DNA of 64,000 bases, taken from the NCBI GenBank assembly GCA_016937975.1, contig JAFGVN010000052.1, positions 47,188 through 111,187 of the forward strand, given 5' to 3'. The stretch comes from Clostridia bacterium (lineage in GTDB: Bacteria; Bacillota; Clostridia; Peptostreptococcales; Acidaminobacteraceae). The position numbers and the translations under genes are program-made. This document shows, one piece after another, positions 21,536 through 30,877 of this stretch. The notes under the pieces are model-generated. The model was not told the DNA's origin and did no database searches. It worked only from the letters and a program-made list of their open reading frames with translations. The stretch's first letter is position 1. Each line of letters opens with the position of its first letter.

Positions 21536-21985
21536 CTATTTATTCAAATCTGTTTTTATTTGCTCTAATACTTGGTTTTCGTTTTTTAGTTTTTTAGTGA
21601 TACCATAGTATCTTTTTACTTCAGGCAATAAGGTTTTTGATCGTTCAAATGCCTTGTGAACATCACTACCGTCGTTGGTTAATACCAATGTTATATTAGG
21701 ATGCTTAGTTGTTCTAATGAATGTTCTAATGGAAGGGGATGGACCACCTGCCCATAATGGTGACATGATAATTAGTTGTTCGCAATCAAGTGCTTGTTGA
21801 TCGAATGAAACTTCTACACCCTTATCTTTAGAGGCATAGAAGCCGCCTTTCATATAACCAAAGAAGCCACTCCAATTTTTGTTGTCTTTAAGCTCAAATA
21901 TTTCCGAGTCTATACTATGGGCCAATTTTTGAGCTACATGTTTGGTTTTGCCAGTGCGTGAAAAGTAAATAATATTCGTTTTCAT
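21536..21985 (-). CDS. Flavodoxin-like protein, paralogue of the adjacent gene
   Basis: NIIYFSRTGKTKHVAQKLA and SPLWAGGPSPSIRTFI. Confidence 0.75.
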   Translation of the reverse strand: MKTNIIYFSRTGKTKHVAQKLAHSIDSEIFELKDNKNWSGFFGYMKGGFYASKDKGVEVSFDQQALDCEQLIIMSPLWAGGPSPSIRTFIRTTKHPNITLVLTNDGSDVHKAFERSKTLLPEVKRYYGITKKLKNENQVLEQIKTDLNK

Positions 21986-22002
21986 AAGACCTCCTGTAAT
22001 TT

Positions 22003-22677
22003 CTATAAATTAATTATACCTATAATCATAAGCATTTGTCCTGTGATGTAACTGAACATAATGTAGCTATAAGGTAATTTTAAGATGTTTTTAATGGTTC
22101 TGAAGGCTAAGACAGAATCTGATGATCCAAAAGTGATTGCACCAGCCATAATCATGCCTGAAGCCAGTGACACTTCTGTTTTAAAAAGAAGGACAGAGCC
22201 GATAATCATAGAACCTATGGTAATCATATAGAAGATAACACCAATTAATATTGCACCTGTAGGTTTTACGCCTTTTATTAGAATGATACCGTACCATGCA
22301 ATGATACAGACAAGTGGGTTAAGGAAATAGTAGGGGATGTTAAAACTAATTTTTTGATAAAAAGCAATCACATATCCTAGATGACCAATTAAGAAACTTG
22401 TAAGACCAAGTAAGAAGGTCCATTCTGGTTCTATAATGGTAAAGTTGCCATTTTCTTTTTTTATGAATCCCATTAAGGCAATGTCGCCAAGCCAACAGAA
22501 GAATAGAGCCATAAGGATAGACCAATGCATCTGATCAATACTGGTAGAATAATATAAAAATAAAGTAGGCATTAACAGTACTTTACTAATACGCCTTAAA
22601 TATACATACTTCAGATTTTTGCTGTCTTGCATCAAAAGGTTAATGGATGCTGCGAATATAAAGAGTATGATGAGCAT
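22003..22677 (-). CDS. YhhN-family (lysoplasmalogenase-like) membrane protein
   Basis: About 8 TM segments, FCWLGDIALMGF, FGSSDSVLAFRTI. Confidence 0.7.
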   Translation of the reverse strand: MLIILFIFAASINLLMQDSKNLKYVYLRRISKVLLMPTLFLYYSTSIDQMHWSILMALFFCWLGDIALMGFIKKENGNFTIIEPEWTFLLGLTSFLIGHLGYVIAFYQKISFNIPYYFLNPLVCIIAWYGIILIKGVKPTGAILIGVIFYMITIGSMIIGSVLLFKTEVSLASGMIMAGAITFGSSDSVLAFRTIKNILKLPYSYIMFSYITGQMLMIIGIINL

Positions 22678-22820
22678 AAGAAACCTCCTAATTTATTATA
22701 CCTTATAATGATTCATCACAAGCAATTATTTAGAAATATGTATATTATATTACACTAAACTACTTTGAATCATCCTATGTTACACTTTAAGTGTATTCAT
22801 CATAAGTTATAGGAGTTATT

Positions 22821-24110
22821 ATGTTTAAAATCAATAATGTGTTTACCCAGTATAAAGGGTTATCAAAATCAATCTACATCATTTTCTTTGCACGAATGGT
22901 AACGAGTATGGGAGCCTTTATTTGGCCTATGTTAACTTTTATTATGAGTGGAAAGATGAATTTCAGTGATACCACTATTGGTTTGGTATCAGCAGGTACA
23001 GGGTTGTTATTTCTACCTGCATCCATAATCGGTGGCAAACTGGCTGACAAATTTAATAAGAAAAAGATTATCATTATCTTTGATACCATCAGTATAGTTT
23101 TCTTTATTTCCTGCGCTTTCTTGGAACCAGGAATCCCTATGTTAATTGGATTTACCATTGCTGGCTTGTTTGCGAATATGGAATGGCCAGCTTTTGATGC
23201 TTTATTTATAGAAGCTTCAAAACCTGAAGAAAGAGAAAAAGTATATTCTTTAACCTATTTAGGCATGAACTTGGGTTTGGTATTTGGAGCAGCTTTAGGT
23301 GGCTTTTTATACAAGGACCATTTAAGTCTTGCTTTTATCTTAGATGGTTTAACCACTTTTTCATCGACAATTTTGATTGTACTTTTTGTTAAGATCATCA
23401 AACACGATGATTTGGAACCTGAAGAAGTCAATGAGTATGAAAATGAAGAAGAATCACATATCAGTACAAGAAAGGTACTTTGGGATCGTAAACCAGTACT
23501 GATTATGATGGGTGTCTTTATTATTGCTGCTTTTATTTATGAACAGTGGTCCTTTTCACTACCTTTATATTTATCCCAAATATTTGGTGATAAAAATGGA
23601 GCTCAAATGTATGGGGTATTGGTATCCTTTAATGGTTTTATTGTGATTGCCTTTACACCGATTTTAACCTCGTTGTTATCAAAGCTAAAAGAATTGCCAA
23701 AAGTGATTATGGGGATTGGCTTGTATTCCATTAGTTTTCTTATTATTAGAAATGAACCTTTGAAGATGGTTTTCTTTATTATGATTTTCTTTTTTACCAT
23801 TGGGGAAATTGTGAATACTATAGGTTCAAACCCATATATCAGTAGACGTATTCCTGCTTCACATCGTGGAAGAGTATCAAGCTATATGGGCATTGGTTAT
23901 ATGATCGGTGGCACAGCAGGAAGGTTAATCTCCGGAATTCTAAATGATACCGTTGGATATGATTTTACTTTCAGTATAGTAGGCATTCTTGGTATTATAT
24001 GTATGATCATAGTCAGTATGAATTACAAATTGGATAAGAAAGTATATCCAAAACTATATATTAAAACAACAAAAAATATGAATGATGAATATGAGAAAGA
24101 AGTAATATGA
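22821..24110 (+). CDS. MFS transporter
   Basis: 12 TM pattern, GGKLADKFNKKKII between TM2 and TM3. Confidence 0.88.
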   Translation: MFKINNVFTQYKGLSKSIYIIFFARMVTSMGAFIWPMLTFIMSGKMNFSDTTIGLVSAGTGLLFLPASIIGGKLADKFNKKKIIIIFDTISIVFFISCAFLEPGIPMLIGFTIAGLFANMEWPAFDALFIEASKPEEREKVYSLTYLGMNLGLVFGAALGGFLYKDHLSLAFILDGLTTFSSTILIVLFVKIIKHDDLEPEEVNEYENEEESHISTRKVLWDRKPVLIMMGVFIIAAFIYEQWSFSLPLYLSQIFGDKNGAQMYGVLVSFNGFIVIAFTPILTSLLSKLKELPKVIMGIGLYSISFLIIRNEPLKMVFFIMIFFFTIGEIVNTIGSNPYISRRIPASHRGRVSSYMGIGYMIGGTAGRLISGILNDTVGYDFTFSIVGILGIICMIIVSMNYKLDKKVYPKLYIKTTKNMNDEYEKEVI

Positions 24111-24111
24111 A

Positions 24112-24146
24112 AGAACCATGATAAAAAATTTTATCATGGTTCTCCT
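24112..24146. terminator. Bidirectional terminator
   Basis: AGAACCATGATAAAA/TTTTATCATGGTTCT. Confidence 0.8.
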
Positions 24147-24148
24147 CT

Positions 24149-25435
24149 TTATTTTTTTGGAATCATTTTTTCTTTGTTGCCCATGTAACCTTGCAGTGCT
24201 TTAGGAATGAGTACTGAACCATCAGCTTGTAAATTATTTTCAAGGAATGAAATTAACATTCTAGGAGGAGCAACTACCGTATTGTTCAATGTATGAACAA
24301 AGCCCTTGCCACTATCACCCTTACGTCTGATTTTTAAACGTCTTGCTTGAGCATCTCCCAAATTAGAACAACTACCAACTTCGAAGTATTTCTGCTGTCT
24401 TGGAGACCAAGCTTCAATATCAACAGATTTTACTTTCAAGTCGGCTAAATCACCAGAACAACATTCCAATGTACGTACTGGAATATCTAAAGTTCTAAAG
24501 AAGTCTACAGTATTTTGCCACATTTTATTGTACCAGCTCATACTATCTTCAGGCATACATAATACGATCATCTCTTGCTTTTCGAATTGGTGAATGCGAT
24601 AAACGCCGCGTTCTTCAATACCGTGTGCGCCTTTTTCTTTTCTAAAACATGGTGAATAACTTGTTAAAGTATGAGGTAATGTCTCTTCTTCTACAATTGA
24701 ATCAATGTATTTACCAATCATTGAATGCTCACTTGTACCGATAAGATATAAATCTTCACCTTCGATTTTGTACATCATAGCATCCATTTCTGCAAAACTC
24801 ATGACCCCTTGAACAACTTCAGAACGAATCATATAAGGCGGAATACAGTAAGTGAAACCTTGATCAATCATAAAATCTCTCGCATATGATAATAGGGCAC
24901 TGTGAAGTCTTGCAATATCACCCATTAAGTAATAGAAACCATTACCAGCAACCTTTGCTGAACTTTCCAAATCTACTCCAGCAAAAGTTTTCATAATGTC
25001 GATGTGATAAGGAATCTCAAAATCAGGCACTACAGGTTCACCATATTTTTCTACTTCCACATTTTCACTATCATCTTTACCAATTGGCACTGAAGGATCG
25101 ATGATGTTTGGTATTTGCATCATAATTGCAGTTACTTTTTCATCTAAAGTACGACTTAATGCTTCCAATTCTGTTAATCTTTCTGCATTGGCTTGTACTT
25201 GCTTCTTTATTTCTTCAGCTTCCTCTTTTTTACCTTGACCCATCAACTGTCCAATTTCCTTAGACAATATATTTCTACTCGCTCTCAATTCGTCTACTTC
25301 ATTGATTGCATTTCTTCTTTCTACATCTAAATTTAAAATGTCATCAACAAGTGATAATTTGTGATCTTGAAATTTCTTTTTCATGTTTTCTTTAACAAGA
25401 TCAGGATTCTCTCTAACTAATTTAATATCTATCAT
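24149..25435 (-). CDS. serS: Seryl-tRNA synthetase
   Basis: MIDIKLVRENPDLVKENMKKK start, class II motifs TSYSPCFRKEKGAHG, FEVGSCSNLGDAQARRLKIRRK, HTLNNTVVAPPRMLISFLENN. Confidence 0.97.
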   Translation of the reverse strand: MIDIKLVRENPDLVKENMKKKFQDHKLSLVDDILNLDVERRNAINEVDELRASRNILSKEIGQLMGQGKKEEAEEIKKQVQANAERLTELEALSRTLDEKVTAIMMQIPNIIDPSVPIGKDDSENVEVEKYGEPVVPDFEIPYHIDIMKTFAGVDLESSAKVAGNGFYYLMGDIARLHSALLSYARDFMIDQGFTYCIPPYMIRSEVVQGVMSFAEMDAMMYKIEGEDLYLIGTSEHSMIGKYIDSIVEEETLPHTLTSYSPCFRKEKGAHGIEERGVYRIHQFEKQEMIVLCMPEDSMSWYNKMWQNTVDFFRTLDIPVRTLECCSGDLADLKVKSVDIEAWSPRQQKYFEVGSCSNLGDAQARRLKIRRKGDSGKGFVHTLNNTVVAPPRMLISFLENNLQADGSVLIPKALQGYMGNKEKMIPKK

Positions 25436-25444
25436 AATTGCCTC

Positions 25445-25665
25445 CTTAAAAACAAAAAAACCCTTCTATCCCACCATGGGACGAAAGAGCTCCGCGTTGC
25501 CACCCAAATTGTCATAAGACCACTTGATTATACGATAAAGGGTATAAACCTTTAGTGATTAACTAATGCTCGGAAAGTGGAAGGATTGCTTATCACGTTG
25601 ATTTTCACCAGCCATCAACTCTCTAAAGTAATGTACAATCGTATTTTTCGTCATCGCTTTTTATT
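25445..25665 (-). promoter_or_regulatory. T-box leader of serS
   Basis: Reverse complement contains the canonical T-box sequence GGTGGCAACGCGGAGC followed by the terminator TTTCGTCCCATGGTGGGATAGAAGGGTTTTTTTG, immediately upstream of serS. Confidence 0.92.
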
Positions 25666-25810
25666 ACTATAGATTATATAGCCATTTAATTGAATTTGCA
25701 ATATCTAGCAAATAAAATATTTAATTTTCAAATTGCCCCAGCCTAAAAAGAAAAAGAATGGCATAAATCCATTCTCAAAGGTGTTTGATTGTCCTATTTT
25801 ATCCATCATT

Positions 25811-26212
25811 TTAGTTCAAATCTTGAATATTCATTTTGTCAATTTCATGATGAGGGTGCATTTTACTTCTAACAATACCATAGATCACTAGACTTATAAG
25901 TGTTGGTATGTTATAGAGACAAAAAAGCATAATGACGAAAACTATGATTGAAGAAACACTTGCTTCTGTATTTGCTGGGGTAACAGTATGTTCAACAATA
26001 ATCTCTCCGTCGTTTGTGCTTTCTGTTACAGTCATTTCCTCGGTGAATTGAGTTACAGGTGATACAAAAATGGCGAATATTGACAACAATATGAAAATTA
26101 ATGGAATCATCAGTCCAAAACATTTATGCTTTTGCTTCGATAAATAAACTTGCAAAAAAACCAATCCTATTGCCATGGTGATTAATGCTATTAAAATAAT
26201 AATATCAGTCAT
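25811..26212 (-). CDS. Hypothetical membrane protein
   Basis: Three hydrophobic segments; overlaps the upstream DUF2089-like gene. Confidence 0.6.
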   Translation of the reverse strand: MTDIIILIALITMAIGLVFLQVYLSKQKHKCFGLMIPLIFILLSIFAIFVSPVTQFTEEMTVTESTNDGEIIVEHTVTPANTEASVSSIIVFVIMLFCLYNIPTLISLVIYGIVRSKMHPHHEIDKMNIQDLN

Positions 26213-26510
26213 AGAAATCCTCCTTCTTCACTTTTTTATATTCATTAATGAGTATTTTTGCAGTTTCAAAAGTTATTTTGTCATCTATGGTTAATCGTTT
26301 GATCAATTGTATATAGGGTTCGTTTGCTGCATCTTCTTGTAATTTTATTTTTTGAATCAGCTTATCTAATCTTAAACGAACAGTAGGATATGTGACATCA
26401 TAAATTTTTGCAACATCTTTCAGTGAACCCGAAGCGAGTACAAATTTCTTTATAAATGCAATAACCTCATCTTGCAGATTCGCCATCCATTCAGGTAAAA
26501 CCTCAATTGA
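26205..26510 (-). CDS. DUF2089-like HTH protein
   Basis: EWMANLQDEVIAFIKKFVLASGSLKDVAKIYDVTYPTVRLRLDKLIQKI. Confidence 0.75.
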   Translation of the reverse strand, partial: SIEVLPEWMANLQDEVIAFIKKFVLASGSLKDVAKIYDVTYPTVRLRLDKLIQKIKLQEDAANEPYIQLIKRLTIDDKITFETAKILINEYKKVKKEDFYD

Positions 26511-26690
26511 CATGACAACCTTTAATAATGTTAAAGTCAATGTTGAAGAGTTACTTTAATTATTGTTAGGTTTTATAGTTTTTTTCTTAAATTGAAAAGT
26601 CTGTTTTAGAAAAGTTAGTTTTAATTAAATAAGAGCTATATAGATATATGGATCTTAGTTAGAATGATAATAGATGATAAGGAGATACAG

Positions 26691-27746
26691 ATGCATACAA
26701 TTAAGGAATGGATGGACAAATTCCAAAGGGGCTATATTGAAAAGGTTAATCTTGAGAAATTTATTAATGAAACAATAACACTAGATAAGAATACGATCTT
26801 TTTAGGCACTGATTTAAAAAACTGGTGTAATAATCTAGAAAGTATACAAAGCTTAATTCAAAAGCAATGGCAGTTTGACTATGATTTTAACTTTAGTGAA
26901 AGTATTGTAGAAACCCATGGTCCAAACACCTTTATTTATTCAACTGCGACAATTAGAGTGGTTGATCATATGTTTCCTCTACTTTCAAAAGAAGATGTAG
27001 TCTATGAAGAAGTTGACTATCTCATTAAAGAGATATGTGAGAAACTAGCCAATCATGCCTATAAAAGAATACCCGTAAGGTTTACAGCCATATTGGATGA
27101 AACTTTTAAAGCACATCATATTCAATTCTCCTATGATGCCATGATTTTGTGGCAATACAGATTCTTAGAAGAAGACAAATTAAAGTTGACAATAGACATG
27201 CCTGCAAGATCAGACGCCAAGGAAATTCGAGATTTGTTAGGACACTTCCAATCGGGCTACTTGAAAAGAGATTTAAATGAAGTGGATGCATTTATGCAAC
27301 TGTTTACTGAAAATCAAAAGGCAGTTTATATTGGTACTGATGCTGAGGAGTTTCTTCAAGGCCCCGATGCTTTAAAAGAAATTATTGAAAGCGATTGGGA
27401 ATACTGGGGTGATTTTAAAATTGATCTTGATGGCGCAGTAATCGTTGAAAAAAATGACTTTGCATATTTCACAACTCAAGCTTATATTTTTAAGAAACAC
27501 AATCATGAAAGTATGATGAAGGGCATAAGTTATTATTATAATGAAGCAATCAAAGAGAATACAGCTTCTTCTTTGATCGAAGGATTAAGGTATATGACCC
27601 ACTTAAAATATGAAATGGACAAGGGTGAAGATTTTTTTGCTCCGATGCGTTTTTCAGGCTTTTGTATTAAAGAGAATGGAGAATGGAAGTTTGGTCATAT
27701 TCAATATTCGGATTATATGCATACACCAGAAAAGTACATTGATTAA
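26691..27746 (+). CDS. Two-repeat SnoaL/NTF2-like protein
   Basis: Repeated W/F-rich NTF2-like pattern (KWMDKFQRGYIEKVN / RDLLGHFQSGYLKRDLNEVD; TIFLGTDLKNW / AVYIGTDAEEFLQG); RBS aaggag before ATG 26691. Confidence 0.65.
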   Translation: MHTIKEWMDKFQRGYIEKVNLEKFINETITLDKNTIFLGTDLKNWCNNLESIQSLIQKQWQFDYDFNFSESIVETHGPNTFIYSTATIRVVDHMFPLLSKEDVVYEEVDYLIKEICEKLANHAYKRIPVRFTAILDETFKAHHIQFSYDAMILWQYRFLEEDKLKLTIDMPARSDAKEIRDLLGHFQSGYLKRDLNEVDAFMQLFTENQKAVYIGTDAEEFLQGPDALKEIIESDWEYWGDFKIDLDGAVIVEKNDFAYFTTQAYIFKKHNHESMMKGISYYYNEAIKENTASSLIEGLRYMTHLKYEMDKGEDFFAPMRFSGFCIKENGEWKFGHIQYSDYMHTPEKYID

Positions 27747-27791
27747 AAAAAAGAAACTTTTTAGTTTCTTTTTGATTGCAAAAATGCAGGC

Positions 27792-27820
27792 TTGACATTT
27801 GTTCGGCTACGAACTAAAAT
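27792..27820 (+). promoter_or_regulatory. marR promoter with palindromic operator in the spacer
   Basis: TTGACA (27792-27797), 17-nt spacer containing GTTCGGCTACGAAC (27801-27814), TAAAAT (27815-27820). Confidence 0.75.
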
Positions 27821-27836
27821 TGTATTAGGTGATGAA

Positions 27837-28265
27837 ATGAATAAATATTATGCGCTGAATTATATCAGTAAAATTGACAAACTTTATAAGAATTTCATAG
27901 AAGAATCTTTGAAAGAATCTGGGATAGAGGATCTTGCCGTTTCCGATGGCAATGTGATTGCGGTTTTATATAACACAGATGGTTTAACCATGAAAGAAAT
28001 TGGTGAACGCGTAAATAGAACAAAATCGACCATCTCTCAATCCATAGACAAACTTGAAAAAACAGGTTATGTACAAAGAAAAGAAGCACCTTACGATAAA
28101 AGGATGACAATTGTTGACTTGACGGATAAAGGGAAAGAGATTAAATCTGTTTTTAACAGTATTTCAGAAAAGGTGATCAATCATTTCTTTCAAGGATTTG
28201 ATGAGGACATGATTGAATTGTTTATGATACAACTTCAACACATTTTAAGTAATTTTAGTGAATAG
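27837..28265 (+). CDS. MarR-family transcriptional regulator
   Basis: GLTMKEIGERVNRTKSTISQSIDKLEKTGYVQRKEAPYDKRMTIVDLTDKGKEI. Confidence 0.92.
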   Translation: MNKYYALNYISKIDKLYKNFIEESLKESGIEDLAVSDGNVIAVLYNTDGLTMKEIGERVNRTKSTISQSIDKLEKTGYVQRKEAPYDKRMTIVDLTDKGKEIKSVFNSISEKVINHFFQGFDEDMIELFMIQLQHILSNFSE

Positions 28266-28291
28266 AAATATTCACTTTTAATAGAATGAAT

Positions 28292-28307
28292 AGTTCGTCG
28301 CCGAACT
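28292..28307. promoter_or_regulatory. Second MarR-type operator, upstream of the nitroreductase gene
   Basis: AGTTCGTCGCCGAACT; shares both GTTCG and CGAAC half-sites with 27801-27814. Confidence 0.65.
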
Positions 28308-28322
28308 AAAGGAGGTTATGAT

Positions 28323-28823
28323 ATGAGAGTTATTTTTGAAAGAACAAGTGTGAGAGATTTTGATTGGATTGAAGTACCTAATAGCCATGTGGATTATCTG
28401 ATTAAAACAGCTATGAACGCACCTAATTCAGGACATCAAAGACCTTGGGAGTTTATAGTTGTGCGTGATCGAAAAGTGATGGATGAATTAACTAAAATGC
28501 ATGGTTACGAAAATAATTATGGTATTGTGGATGTCGCCATTGTCGTATGTATCAATCAAGAAAGAATAAAATGGGATGGATATTGGCAGATGAATACGGG
28601 TACGGCTGTAGAAAATATGATGTTGTCAGCGACGGATTTAGGTTATGCAACACTATGGCTTGAAATTTTTCCAGTGGAAAGAAAAGTAAATGAGGCAAGA
28701 GCTATTCTGAATTTACCAGATCATGTTATTCCAATGATGATGATGCCGATTGGTGAAGCGGTGCATGATGAAAGAAGAGAGCCTTGTTTTTTAAAAGATC
28801 AAATTCATTATAATCAGTGGTAG
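28323..28823 (+). CDS. Nitroreductase-family flavoprotein
   Basis: RTSVRDF, AMNAPNSGHQRPWEFIVV, NMMLSATDLGYATLWLEIFP. Confidence 0.9.
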   Translation: MRVIFERTSVRDFDWIEVPNSHVDYLIKTAMNAPNSGHQRPWEFIVVRDRKVMDELTKMHGYENNYGIVDVAIVVCINQERIKWDGYWQMNTGTAVENMMLSATDLGYATLWLEIFPVERKVNEARAILNLPDHVIPMMMMPIGEAVHDERREPCFLKDQIHYNQW

Positions 28824-28828
28824 TTAAG

Positions 28829-28857
28829 GAAACGATGTATTGACATCGTTTCTCTTG
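28829..28857 (+). terminator. Rho-independent terminator
   Basis: GAAACGATGT-ATTG-ACATCGTTTCTCTTGTT. Confidence 0.75.
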
Positions 28858-28942
28858 TTATTTATATACAAGGATGATTATGAAATCCATAACATATTTG
28901 ACCAAAGGATAGTTCATTTGGTATACTTCATTTAATTGTATA

Positions 28943-28984
28943 AGACAGTTCGGAATCCATCCTGTCTCTAAACAAAACTAGGAC
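28943..28984 (+). promoter_or_regulatory. Candidate preQ1-I riboswitch
   Basis: AGACAG-TTCGGAATCCATC-CTGTCT-CTAAACAAAACTAGGA: P1 stem of 6 bp, loop containing GTTC and CATCC, A-rich tail ending ACTAGGA; preceded by TTGACC-18-TATACT promoter; upstream of the queDEC operon. Confidence 0.7.
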
Positions 28985-29018
28985 ATAACTCGATGAGCCA
29001 TGTCTTTTCGGGTGTTTT
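28982..29018 (+). terminator. Terminator-like hairpin, possible expression platform of the preQ1 riboswitch
   Basis: GACAT-AA-CTCgatGAG-CC-ATGTC followed by TTTTCGGGTGTTTTTGTTTTT; overlaps the GGA of the aptamer tail. Confidence 0.5.
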
Positions 29019-29119
29019 TGTTTTTGAGGGGGGTTATTGCGCCCTTTTTTTGTGTGCAAAAAGAGAAACATGAGTAGCTATGGTTTAAGATGAATAGATA
29101 AAGTAGTGAGGATAAAAAA

Positions 29120-30115
29120 TTGAAGAAAATTGGCTTAACAACAACAGTACCAATAGAAGTACTTTTAGCTGCAGGTTATACACCTATCGATTTAAATAAC
29201 GTTTTCGTCACCAGTGAAAACTATTTGGAGTACATTGAATATGCTGAGCATGAAGGCTTTCCTAAAAGTATGTGCGCCTGGATTAAAGGAATCTTTGGTG
29301 CGTGTATGAAAAATAACATTAAAGAAATCATTGGCGTTATGGAAGGGGATTGTTCCAATACAAAAGTACTGGTTGAAATCTTAAAGAAACGTGGCGTTAC
29401 CGTGCATCCTTTTTCTTTTAATCATGGTCATGATATCAAGCTTTTAAATGACGAGATGAAAGCTTTTATGGCTTATTTCAAGGTATGTAAAGAAGATGTT
29501 GAAGAAAAAAGAAACGAGTTAAATGTCATTAGAAAATTGGCCAAAGAAATAGATAAGAAAAGTTATGAAGCTTTTACGGTGAGCGGTTTTGAAAATCATT
29601 TGCTTCAACTGTGTGTCAGTGACTTTGATGGTGATTATAAAGCCTATCATCAGTTTCTTTTGGAAAAGTTAGAAGACATTAATCAACGTGAACCTGATAA
29701 GAAAGCTTTGATGCTTGGCTATATAGGGGTACCACCAATGACAGGAGACATTTTTGACTATGTAGAGTCTTTAGATGCAAAGTTTATCTATAACGAAGTG
29801 CAAAGAGAATTTGCATTTCCTAGATTTGATCAAGCTGCTGACATGACAGCTCAATATCATGATTACACCTATCCCTATGACTTTGACTTTAGAATAAAAG
29901 AAATAAAAGAACAAATAAAAATTAGAGATTTAGATGGCATTATTCATTATACCCAAGCCTTTTGTCACAAGGCGACGGAACACATTTTATTAAAGGAAGC
30001 CATTGATATTCCCATCATCAACATAGAAGGGGATAAGCTTAATGTCTTAGATGCAAGAACAAAACTGAGATTGGAAGCTTTCATAGATATGCTTCATGAC
30101 AGAAAGGAAGTGTAA
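29120..30115 (+). CDS. 2-hydroxyacyl-CoA dehydratase (HgdB/DCCP-like) family protein
   Basis: TTVPIEVLLAAGYTPIDLNNVF start, Cys in MCAWIKGIFGAC, GDCSNTK and QAFCHKATEH, PPMTGDIFDYVE; followed at once by an HgdC-type activator. Confidence 0.75.
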   Translation: MKKIGLTTTVPIEVLLAAGYTPIDLNNVFVTSENYLEYIEYAEHEGFPKSMCAWIKGIFGACMKNNIKEIIGVMEGDCSNTKVLVEILKKRGVTVHPFSFNHGHDIKLLNDEMKAFMAYFKVCKEDVEEKRNELNVIRKLAKEIDKKSYEAFTVSGFENHLLQLCVSDFDGDYKAYHQFLLEKLEDINQREPDKKALMLGYIGVPPMTGDIFDYVESLDAKFIYNEVQREFAFPRFDQAADMTAQYHDYTYPYDFDFRIKEIKEQIKIRDLDGIIHYTQAFCHKATEHILLKEAIDIPIINIEGDKLNVLDARTKLRLEAFIDMLHDRKEV

Positions 30116-30116
30116 G

Positions 30117-30869
30117 ATGAGAGTTCTAGGCATTGATATGGGCAGTCGGGAAGTTAAAATTATCATGATGGAAGATCATAAAATTATTTTCAGAAAGAAA
30201 GTCAGTACCATGTCATTTTATAGAGATTATTGTTCCTATAATCAAAAGATTATTGTAGATGTAGACAAACTTGAATGTGGTACTTTTGATATTGGGATTT
30301 CTACAGGCTATGGTAAGAATAATACAGATTTGAACACTTTCAAGTCTATCAATGAAATTAAAGCCCATGCCTATGGTGCGATGCATCAACTGAAAAAACA
30401 AGATTTTTTACTTTTGGATATTGGTGGACAAGATGTAAAAGTCATCAAAGTGGAAAAGGGTGTTGTAGTGGATTTAGACTTAAATGATAAATGTGCCGCA
30501 TCATGTGGCAGATATCTTGAAAATATGGCATCTGTTTTAGAAGTCAATATGGAGGAGCTGGAAAGTCATCATGAAAATCCAGTACCTTTAAATTCGACTT
30601 GTGCAGTTTTTTCTGAGTCGGAATTAATCGGAAAAATTGCAGAAGGTGTGAGTACAGAAACCTTATGTGCCAGTGTGAATTATTCACTTTATAAGAGATT
30701 AAAGCCGCTTCTTAATACTTTTAGTTCAAAAAATTTAGTATTATCCGGAGGCGTATCTAAAAATAAAGCCATACAAAAGTATTTAATGGCAGATTACACT
30801 GAAGTAATTTGTGTAGAAGAGCCACAGTTTAATGGAGCAATTGGTTGCTGTGTATACGGCAGTAGATAG
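30117..30869 (+). CDS. BadF/BadG/HgdC-type activator ATPase with Fe-S cluster motif
   Basis: LGIDMGSREVKIIM, LLLDIGGQDVKVI, LNDKCAASCGRYLENMASVL, NSTCAVFSESELIGKIAEG, LVLSGGVSKNKAIQ. Confidence 0.88.
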   Translation: MRVLGIDMGSREVKIIMMEDHKIIFRKKVSTMSFYRDYCSYNQKIIVDVDKLECGTFDIGISTGYGKNNTDLNTFKSINEIKAHAYGAMHQLKKQDFLLLDIGGQDVKVIKVEKGVVVDLDLNDKCAASCGRYLENMASVLEVNMEELESHHENPVPLNSTCAVFSESELIGKIAEGVSTETLCASVNYSLYKRLKPLLNTFSSKNLVLSGGVSKNKAIQKYLMADYTEVICVEEPQFNGAIGCCVYGSR

Positions 30870-30877
30870 GAGAAAAT

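Noticed and set aside
29029-29052. Second GC-rich hairpin (GAGGGGGG..GCGCCCTTTTTTT) as an additional terminator
   Set aside because: Only about 3 convincing G-C pairs; could be part of the riboswitch platform, but not strong enough to call.
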